Shown here: piece by piece, positions 8,406 to 14,146 of the stretch | Position numbering within the stretch: position 1 is the stretch's first letter | How the letters are laid out: the number at the start of each line of letters is the position of its first letter | Assembly (NCBI GenBank): GCA_900617975.1 | Contig: UZAE01001281.1 | Location: 1-14,146, forward strand | Direction of reading: 5' to 3' | From: Rodentolepis nana | Taxonomy: Eukaryota; Platyhelminthes; Cestoda; Cyclophyllidea; Hymenolepididae | Length of the DNA: 14,146 bases | Notes under the pieces: generated by a model | Database searches by the model: none | What the model saw: the letters and a program-made list of their open reading frames with translations, nothing else | Told to the model about the DNA's origin: nothing | Program-made: the position numbers and the translations under genes

Positions 8406-8562
8406 GATAGACTTACCTCCACGTGGTGCACCCTGGGCAACGACGATAGACTTACCTCCACGTGGTGCACCCTGGGCAACGTACTTTCTTACGGCAAAAA
8501 TTCTATCACTCGGCATTCGTTTTTCAATAGACTTACCTCCACGTGGTGCACCCTGGGCAACG
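8406..8562 (+). repeat. Satellite family A, three near-identical 37-bp copies
   Basis: The copies lie at 8406-8442, 8445-8481 and 8526-8562, the first two identical. Each contains ATAGACTTACCT, the overlapping palindromes CCACGTGG and GGTGCACC, and ends CCCTGGGCAACG. The spacing is 39 then 81 bp. A diverged B-like unit (tacggcaaaaattctatc) sits between copies 2 and 3, so A and B are interleaved. Confidence 0.9.
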
Positions 8563-8578
8563 TATAATCATACGGCCA

Positions 8579-8907
8579 TACGGCAAAAAAAGTCTATTAA
8601 CTGGCAGTTGACTTCTTAAAAAAGTCTATTATTCGGCAGTTGACTTCTGACTTCAAAGCGGCAAAAAAGTCTATAAACCGGCAGTTGACTTCTCACTATC
8701 GGCAAAAAAATTCTATTAACCGGCAGTTGACTTCTGACTTCAACGCAAAAAGGTCTATTAACTGGCAGTTGACTTCTCACTTCACAAAAAAGTCTATTAA
8801 CCGGCAGTTGACTTCTGACTACTCAAACGGCAAAAAAGTCTATAAACCGGCAGTTGACTTCTGACTGAAAATCAAAAAGTCTATTAATCGGCAGTTGACT
8901 TCTGACT
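8579..8907 (+). repeat. Satellite family B, first block of eight copies
   Basis: Units begin near 8591, 8623, 8668, 8710, 8752, 8791, 8837 and 8878, usually after a CGGCAAAAAA leader. The core reads AGTCTATTAACCGG followed by CAGTTGACTTCTGACTTC. Variation is mainly CCGG/CTGG/TCGG, TCTGAC/TCTCAC, and the spacer (39-46 bp periods, one of 32). TTAAC or TCAAC with GTTGA can form a short stem around CGGCA. Confidence 0.9.
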
Positions 8908-8910
8908 ATT

Positions 8911-9097
8911 TCCACAGTAGCTCACCCCACTGTATGTCATATTCGACCCCTTCCACAGTACGCCACCACCCCACTGTATGTCATATTCGACCCCTACCAC
9001 AGTACTAACCCCACTGAATGCCGTATTCTACCACTTTTACAGTATCCATCACCCACACTGTATGTCATATTCGACCCCTTTCAAAGTACTCATCTTA
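8911..9097 (+). repeat. Satellite family C, first block of about four copies
   Basis: The unit is about 40-45 bp: CCACAGTACTCACC, then CCACTGTATGTCATATTCGA, then CCCCTT. Copies begin near 8912, 8953, 8997 and 9037, and a fragment ends the block at about 9097. Units differ by substitutions and small indels, so this block is older than the A copies. Confidence 0.85.
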
Positions 9098-9106
9098 CTT
9101 TAACGG

Positions 9107-9226
9107 TACAAGTCTATTAATCGGCAGTTGACTTCTGACTTCAATTACCATCAAGTCTATCAACCGGCAGTTGACTTCTGACTTCAAACTACGTCTATCA
9201 ACCGGCAGTTGACTTCTCACTTCAAA
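9107..9226 (+). repeat. Satellite family B, second block of three copies
   Basis: Copies begin near 9111, 9154 and 9192. The last two carry the CTATCAACCGG variant and the TTCAAACTAC linker, and form part of the 128-bp duplicated segment. Confidence 0.88.
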
Positions 9227-9279
9227 CTACCAATCAGCCCGACTGCTTGTCATATTCAACCCCTTCAACAGCACTCGCC
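9152..9279 (+). repeat. 128-bp perfect direct repeat, copy 1
   Basis: This segment spans two B units and the start of a C unit. It is identical base for base to 9400-9527, a shift of 248 bp. The match starts at CAAGTCTATC and ends at GCACTCGCC, with divergence on both sides. It is a higher-order duplication much younger than the divergence among single units. Confidence 0.93.
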
Positions 9280-9356
9280 CCACTGTATGTCATATTCGAC
9301 TACTTCCACAGTACTCGCTGACTCCATGTCATATTCGATCATTTTCACAGTACTCA
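9230..9356 (+). repeat. Satellite family C, second block of about three copies
   Basis: Three TGTCATATTC units follow one another after CAATCAGCCCGACTGC, ending with a CACAGTACTCAC fragment. The first unit lies inside the 128-bp duplicated segment. Confidence 0.82.
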
Positions 9357-9358
9357 CA

Positions 9359-9475
9359 CAAACCGGCAGTTGACTTCTGACTTCAAACTACCATGACCAC
9401 AAGTCTATCAACCGGCAGTTGACTTCTGACTTCAAACTACGTCTATCAACCGGCAGTTGACTTCTCACTTCAAAC
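9359..9475 (+). repeat. Satellite family B, third block of three copies
   Basis: The first copy (from about 9359) lacks its AGTCTAT start, a sign of a recombination or deletion break. The next two, near 9402 and 9440, repeat the second B block exactly. Confidence 0.88.
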
Positions 9476-9527
9476 TACCAATCAGCCCGACTGCTTGTCA
9501 TATTCAACCCCTTCAACAGCACTCGCC
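9400..9527 (+). repeat. 128-bp perfect direct repeat, copy 2
   Basis: Identical to 9152-9279. The next bases differ (T here, C in copy 1), which fixes the right edge. Confidence 0.93.
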
Positions 9528-9570
9528 TCACTCAATGCCATATTCAACTATTTCACAGTACTCACCTCAC
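9476..9570 (+). repeat. Satellite family C, third block of about two copies
   Basis: Two units with TGTCATATTC and TGCCATATTC are followed by a CACAGTACTCACC fragment, and the array then ends in a pyrimidine-rich tract at about 9570-9650. Confidence 0.8.
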
Positions 9571-10128
9571 CTTTTTTCTACCTTTGTGTTTGACTCTTAC
9601 ATCTTTGAAATACTCTTCTGTTCCCCCCTCTCGACTTTTTTTAATTTGATTTTCCTTCGGCTCCGTGAAGCCCGAAGTCAATTGAAGGGCCAATATAACT
9701 ACCATAAAGCCTACCATTTGATATAAATGAAGACTTTACTACTGGAAAGAGATCTGTTCGTTCCCAATTTATGGCTTAAAATACGTTCACTTTCAACGTC
9801 ATTTTTAAGATCAAATCAAGTTGAAAATCCTCAAGGAGATAGGCGTGCATTAACAAAGTAACTATCATTGAACAAAGACCGATACATTAGCATCAGAATA
9901 ATGTAATGTCTATAAAAAGTTCGCTCGAAACGAAATTAAATATTAGGGCGATTTGAAACAAATAGGAATCTATATGGCAAATGATTCAAAATATTTCCAA
10001 AGGTGAATCTGATTAATATTTGCAAATAACGAAGAATGAAGTATAGAAATATCAAAAGCCTATGAGGATCTCTCAGTCAGGTTATAAAAGGGGTTTTAGT
10101 TGTTATTTATCGGTGGGCAAGTCTCAAT
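9571..10128. other. AT-rich intergenic stretch
   Basis: It begins with a pyrimidine-rich run and is otherwise AT-rich and stop-dense. I see no gene, repeat or mobile element. Confidence 0.6.
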
Positions 10129-10356
10129 CTAAACGTTATCTTTACACCCTAGTGTATAAGTCAATGGCATTCCTATTACTCTGGTTTTGTCTGTTGTACG
10201 GTAAAGCCTTCCAATATTAAAATTGATTGGCTTCTCATCAAACTCAATTGTGATGCTTGATGGAAGTTCAGTTGGAAGTTTGGTTAAACTCCATTCTTGG
10301 TGCTGACATCCATCATGAATGCACTTGCTCCCCTTAACCGCCTTCATCACCTCGGC
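10129..10356 (-). CDS. Possible minus-strand terminal exon or gene remnant, unidentified
   Basis: The open frame ends at a stop at 10131-10129 and can start at an acceptor-like TACTAAG|GCC at 10356. The peptide starts AEVMKAVKGSKCIHDG and includes SITIEFDEKPINFNIGRLY and a final TLGCKDNV. Mixed polar and hydrophobic composition with spaced cysteines makes it look more protein-like than the neighbouring frames. The run LPSSITIEF...IGRLYR faintly recalls a galactose-binding (discoidin-type) strand pattern, too little to assign. No donor partner was proven. It could be an exon, a pseudogene, or chance. Confidence 0.3.
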   Translation of the reverse strand, partial: AEVMKAVKGSKCIHDGCQHQEWSLTKLPTELPSSITIEFDEKPINFNIGRLYRTTDKTRVIGMPLTYTLGCKDNV

Positions 10357-10445
10357 CTTAGTAGGGCACTAGGCTATCTTATAGTACTATTCAACATTCA
10401 ATAACCGTTTTATAAAATGATGTAAATATGTAATAACTTTTTCTA

Positions 10446-10766
10446 AAACGATTTGACAAATGCAGTATACGCTCGACCATTACGACTGACAGTGAAGTTC
10501 AAATCGAAATAGCCCCTCCCCCCATTCAATCCCAATGCGATTTCTGGGCTCTGTACGAAACCACACAACTACGTGCCATTCAATAACGAGGTGCGGCATA
10601 GAGACCTCAAAGTACCGCCAACGCACGAAATTGTACTAATTGGTTCGAACACTTTCAACTTGTTTTCCAGGATAGCCAAAACAATGCGTATAACCAATTG
10701 CAACACATGTCCTGTTGAACCTACCGACGAATCGACACTTCGATTCTCATCAAAATAATCTTCGTG
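10446..10766 (-). pseudogene. Minus-strand frame broken by one TAG, unidentified
   Basis: One minus-strand frame is open for 65 codons (10766-10572), meets a single TAG (10571-10569), and continues 41 codons to a TAG at 10445-10443. The last part (GYFDLNFTVSRNGRAYTAF) and the first (HEDYFDENRSVDSSVG) look coding-like. The internal TAG could also be the AG of an acceptor. A plus-strand frame over 10512-10758 is open as well, so the coding strand is not settled. I do not recognise the family. Confidence 0.2.
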
Positions 10767-11857
10767 TCATAATGAAGTAGGTAATGTTTTGCAATGCTTG
10801 CCATAAGGTAAGTGCTAGCCACTAGCTGACCCTAAGCCTCATATTCCTACATTGACTCTGAGCTTTAAAATGTCACTTATGTTTGCACCACAGAGATCGA
10901 GTGAGAAATATCCTGCAACCATGATATGATGGATCCTTAAAGCTTTAATGAATCATAGCCCTCTTTGATAATGACGTTTCCTTTGATAAATAGATTTTAG
11001 TACTCGTTGTTACTCACAACGGTCGGCATGTACGCACTTGTAAGCTACCTGCATTTTTAAAACAACCTTGCCGTGGCCTCCGATGGCTGTGTATCCAAAA
11101 TGTTGGTGGGACGGGGGGGGGTGGTGGTTAGGCCGGTTTCTCTTTGTATTGATTACTCACTGATTGATACCTCTGCCATATGTGTAAGATACTCAACCAT
11201 GGAAAGATCTCCCTCTCAATCTTTTACTAATTATGAAAAGATAGTAAGTTTGTGTTAGTCTTTATGGTCATTAGACAGTAAAGGGGATATTTAAATTTAT
11301 TTATGATCTAAGTAATTTGGCAGTACTTTAAGAAATGCACATTTCAATTTTAATACGTCTAATAATTTTGGACGATTTCCTGTCCTGGTAGCACATCGAT
11401 AGTAGACATTGAAATTGCCATAAGCAAATTAATTTTGTGATTTATTAAACCATCCAAAGTTGTCGGAATACTTGTTTATTCATGAATTTCTAATTCAAGG
11501 GTCTAATTTGTATGTAACTTTTACGAATTTGAATTTTGCAAGATATGTGTCGGTACTGTTTTATAACTTGAAACCAATATTTTCGCCTTAACCTCGATTA
11601 AGAATCTGCAATTTGGGATATTTGTTAGTTACCGCTACCATCTAAATCTAAGTATCAAATCAAGCAAATAGAGTTATAGTGAAAATGACGAAACGGAGAT
11701 ATTTGAATGTGAAATTTGAAGTTAATTGCTCATTCAAAACCAACAAAAAAAATAGAATTCAGGAAAAGTAAATGATGGAATTTTTCTACAAATTGAATTT
11801 GAGACGGAGTTACAGACAAATGTGGGTTACGCCATTAGTGTGTACGCCATTAAACAC

Positions 11858-11881
11858 TGATGATGATGATGATGATGATGA
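11858..11881 (+). repeat. (TGA)8 microsatellite
   Basis: Eight perfect TGA units lie inside otherwise non-repetitive AT-rich DNA. In one frame they read as an Asp run, which explains the acidic stretch of the short frame over it. Confidence 0.95.
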
Positions 11882-12313
11882 GTCCTCGAGAAGACTCAAA
11901 TGGAAGATGAATGCGACAACAAATGAGAAGTTTAGTCAATCAATTACATACTTGACTATTAAGAATCATCTTCATTGTCAGATATCACACATCTAAGAGA
12001 AATTGTCTCAAATAGAGACAAACATCGTAAACAGAGTATTTCACTATTGGTTAGTGTCTTGATTAAGATCCTGCTCGAATATCCTGAGAGAACCCTAAGT
12101 AGTCCTTACTCAAATAAGTTATATGAGCACCCACTTTCTTCAAATAATTGACTCGATCAGCGGAATCTCGTGTGAGGTCGGTTTCGTTGATTATAACATA
12201 ACGCAAAGTGCTTGGGAGATTGAATCAATGAATTGTAAATAAATTGTGTAATACTTAGATTCATCATGTTGTGTAATAGAGAGATTGCATTGCGACGATG
12301 AAAAGATGCAGAG

Positions 12314-12330
12314 AATAATAATAATAATAA
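12314..12330 (+). repeat. (AAT)n microsatellite, 5.7 units
   Basis: A perfect AAT tract. Its complement reads as an isoleucine run and creates a false membrane-like segment in a minus-strand frame. Confidence 0.9.
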
Positions 12331-13630
12331 AGAATTTGGTTCTAATCCATTTGCTAAAACGGTGACTCGATTTCTTATCTAACAATTGGAAACTCCTCTA
12401 ATTCCAATTATTCAGAATATGATAGCGCACAAGTTGACTGAATCGACAATTTGGAGGTGGAGGTTTGATTTAAGATACTAATTTGGCATTCGGTGGTTCC
12501 TAATTAGTCTCTTCAAATAGGCAAGTTTTTGGATAAACATTGGAATGTAAATGCTTGCATTTATTAAAAAAATGATTATGTGGTTCTGTAAATATGACCT
12601 ACATGGAATAGTTAAGAATAATGAATGCCTCGACAGATCTTTGAATAGGGAATAATTTGATTATTTGCAATATACTGGTTTCATTTATAAAACAGGTGTT
12701 TGTTTTTTGAATATGCTTTATACCGATTAACCTTAGGATTGCGAAGGCGCTTTTTACGAGACTGCTTTTTAAGCTTTTTGTTGTCTACTTTTGGTTAGTT
12801 GTAGTTTTGCTAACTCATGTGACGCTTATTCAAAGGTAGAAGGGATCATTGTTTTTTATGAAACTTTAATTAATGGATCATTTTTGGCAGGTTGTACTGA
12901 ATGAGTAATACCTGTTGCCAAACAACATTCATTGCCTCCCAGAGTGGAATGGCTCTCTCAAAACGCCCTGTTGATGGTGGTGCAGATGAAGGTGTGATTT
13001 TCTCACTTGCCATTGGGTAAACAAAGAGACTTCTATTGTGGAGCAACTTGCATTACTTTTGATCGAGAAACTGGGTCCTGCAGAAGTCCCACCTAATGAG
13101 CCCCACAATGGTCTGATCTTTCCATCGATGTCAGAGGAGAAATATTGGTGGAGAAAGTACTAATTTAAATTTAAAAATATGGGAGGGCCAATATGTGTTG
13201 CTCCAACAAGCATAATGCAGAGGAAGACGTAGTGGCTGTTTCGGCTTCCTATAGGACTGTCAAAAATACAGTGGAATTGCAGGAATCTACTGGGTGGAGA
13301 TTGTTCATTTAATGCAACAATTGGCAGGCACGAGGAGGTCGGAAGAATGATTGTTTTCAGTGTGTGGTCTTTGGATGCTTAGTGGGCTTGCCGTGTTGAT
13401 GCTCTGAGTGATGGCCGCAGCAGAATGTCTATCATCAAGAAGTGAGATGATTGTGCCCGAATGGTTGCTTTATTCTGAATTGTATGTTTGGAACTTCATG
13501 GAACATGCATTGAAGGGCTCTACTTGGTTTGCTGAATACCTTCGCATTGTTGGCAGGTCGTGTTTTCGCACACACCGCAGGTGCAGTCTATTAACTAGTT
13601 GTTTACGTTTGGGGAGAAGACAAAGAGGAG

Positions 13631-13652
13631 GAAGAAGAAGAAGAAGAAGAAG
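13631..13652 (+). repeat. (GAA)n microsatellite, 7.3 units
   Basis: A perfect purine-only tract, part of a longer purine-rich run from about 13615. Confidence 0.93.
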
Positions 13653-13706
13653 TGGATGGTGAAGTGAGGTGAGTTGGTGTGTTTTGATATATTAGTTGTT
13701 ATTTGG

Positions 13707-13725
13707 TTGTTGTTGTTGTTGTTGT
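13707..13725 (+). repeat. (TTG)n microsatellite, 6.3 units
   Basis: A perfect TTG tract 55 bp after the GAA tract, within the G/T-skewed region. Confidence 0.93.
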
Positions 13726-14146
13726 ATTGGTTAGAGGTTGTCGAAGAGATGCAAAACCTGATCCCCAAACGAAATGTTGGTTGGGGAGCTTAGACCCAAA
13801 CCCCGGTGTGGAATAGTCATCGATTTAGATTTCGACTAAAATTGAAAGTTCTCTTGGTCATATTGCTTTTATCCATGACAGTAAATCTGTCGTACATTTT
13901 GTCCGTTGAAGAAGAAACAATTATTTATGAACCCCACGGTGTACATAGCGAGTGACTATTTTAGGGAAGTTGTAGGGAACTGGATGGTTGACGGTTTGGA
14001 GGAGCCACTAAATATGCAGTATGTGGAGGGTGGAGAGATGAAGGGATTGAGGTGGAGGTGTGGGGGGGGGGAGTGGAGAGAACAATAGTAATTCCTATTT
14101 CCTACTTATCGAATCGGACTTGGATCTATGGTGGATGCTCCTCAAA

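Larger units (their letters stand above)
10773..12900. other. AT-rich intergenic stretch with microsatellites
   Basis: Short frames here have no convincing composition or motif. Notable items are a nine-G run at about 11113-11121, a (TGA)8 tract and an (AAT)n tract. No transposon ends or RNA genes were recognised. Confidence 0.55.
12901..14146 (+). other. G/T-skewed region with microsatellites and short coding-like pieces
   Basis: From about 12.9 kb the plus strand becomes rich in G and T and poor in C, unlike the AT-rich DNA before it. Short open pieces occur, such as VNKETSIVEQLALLLIEKLG (near 13020-13080) in one frame and NKHNAEEDVVAVSASY (near 13205-13250) in another, broken by stops. 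The ATG-started frame 13408-13662 ends in an arginine run made by the GAA tract. I cannot join these into a gene or name a family. A decayed gene, exons of a gene extending right, or a transcribed noncoding region are all possible. Confidence 0.3.

Noticed and set aside
8374..8864. Repeat-encoded proteins (IDLPPRGAPWAT three times, KKSINRQLTS several times) as genes
   Set aside because: The frames exist only because the repeat periods are mostly multiples of three. They end inside the array, have no partner exons or start context, and the repeats continue out of frame.
8591..8907. Regularly spaced B repeats as a CRISPR array
   Set aside because: Repeats vary between copies, the spacers are about 10-15 bp and A-rich, and the neighbouring gene is an animal gene with introns. 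This is a eukaryotic tandem satellite.
11073..11258. 61-codon plus-strand frame over the G-run
   Set aside because: The start is preceded by no supporting context, and the GGVVV stretch is only the G-run translated. No family was recognised.
12191..12385. Minus-strand small membrane or secreted protein with an isoleucine run
   Set aside because: The hydrophobic run comes from the AAT microsatellite. Nothing else supports a gene.
13408..13662. 84-residue protein with an arginine-rich tail
   Set aside because: The basic tail is a translation of the purine-rich GAA tract, and the upstream part has no recognisable domain or splice context.

Overview
The window is animal nuclear DNA, most likely from a parasitic flatworm and possibly a tapeworm. 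One recognisable gene fills the first 5.2 kb on the minus strand. It is the 5' part of Nipped-B/NIPBL (SCC2), the cohesin loader, in seven exons split by six introns. The flatworm assignment is inference. It rests on two 38-nt introns at the 5' end, other introns of 62, 72, 717 and 770 nt, acceptors that are not of the nematode TTTCAG type, a possible spliced-leader acceptor 4 nt before the ATG, and a flatworm-like Ty3/gypsy fossil nearby.

Region 1-5218 (minus): Nipped-B exons 1 to 7, read from 5218 down to the left edge, where the gene continues off the window. The joined exons give 1173 codons. An N-terminal MAU2-binding segment starts MNGD. It is followed by a short disordered, basic and Ser/Pro-rich linker, and from about residue 680 by the conserved HEAT-repeat region. 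Region 5219-5345 holds the 5' flank, with an acceptor-like site, a CCAAT box and a CACGTG E-box.

Region 5345-6200 is AT-rich with two short plus-strand open frames that I cannot identify. Region 6200-7549 (plus) is a decayed Ty3/gypsy retrotransposon: integrase remnants with stops and frameshifts, an integrase GPY/F-type tail, a polypurine tract, and a probable 3' LTR starting TGTGAGG. The 5' part of the element was not found.

Region 7550-8400 holds nothing I can name. Region 8406-9570 is a composite satellite of three short repeat families (A about 37 bp, B about 32-42 bp, C about 40 bp). The blocks run in the order A-B-C-B-C-B-C, and a 128-bp segment is perfectly duplicated at a shift of 248 bp.

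Region 9571-14146 is mostly AT-rich intergenic DNA with microsatellites. Open frames on the minus strand at 10129-10356 and 10446-10766 look more coding-like than their surroundings but are unidentified. From about 12.9 kb the plus strand becomes rich in G and T, with GAA and TTG microsatellites and G-runs. The window shows no operon or multi-gene system. Its clear content is one chromosome-biology gene beside a repeat-rich flank.
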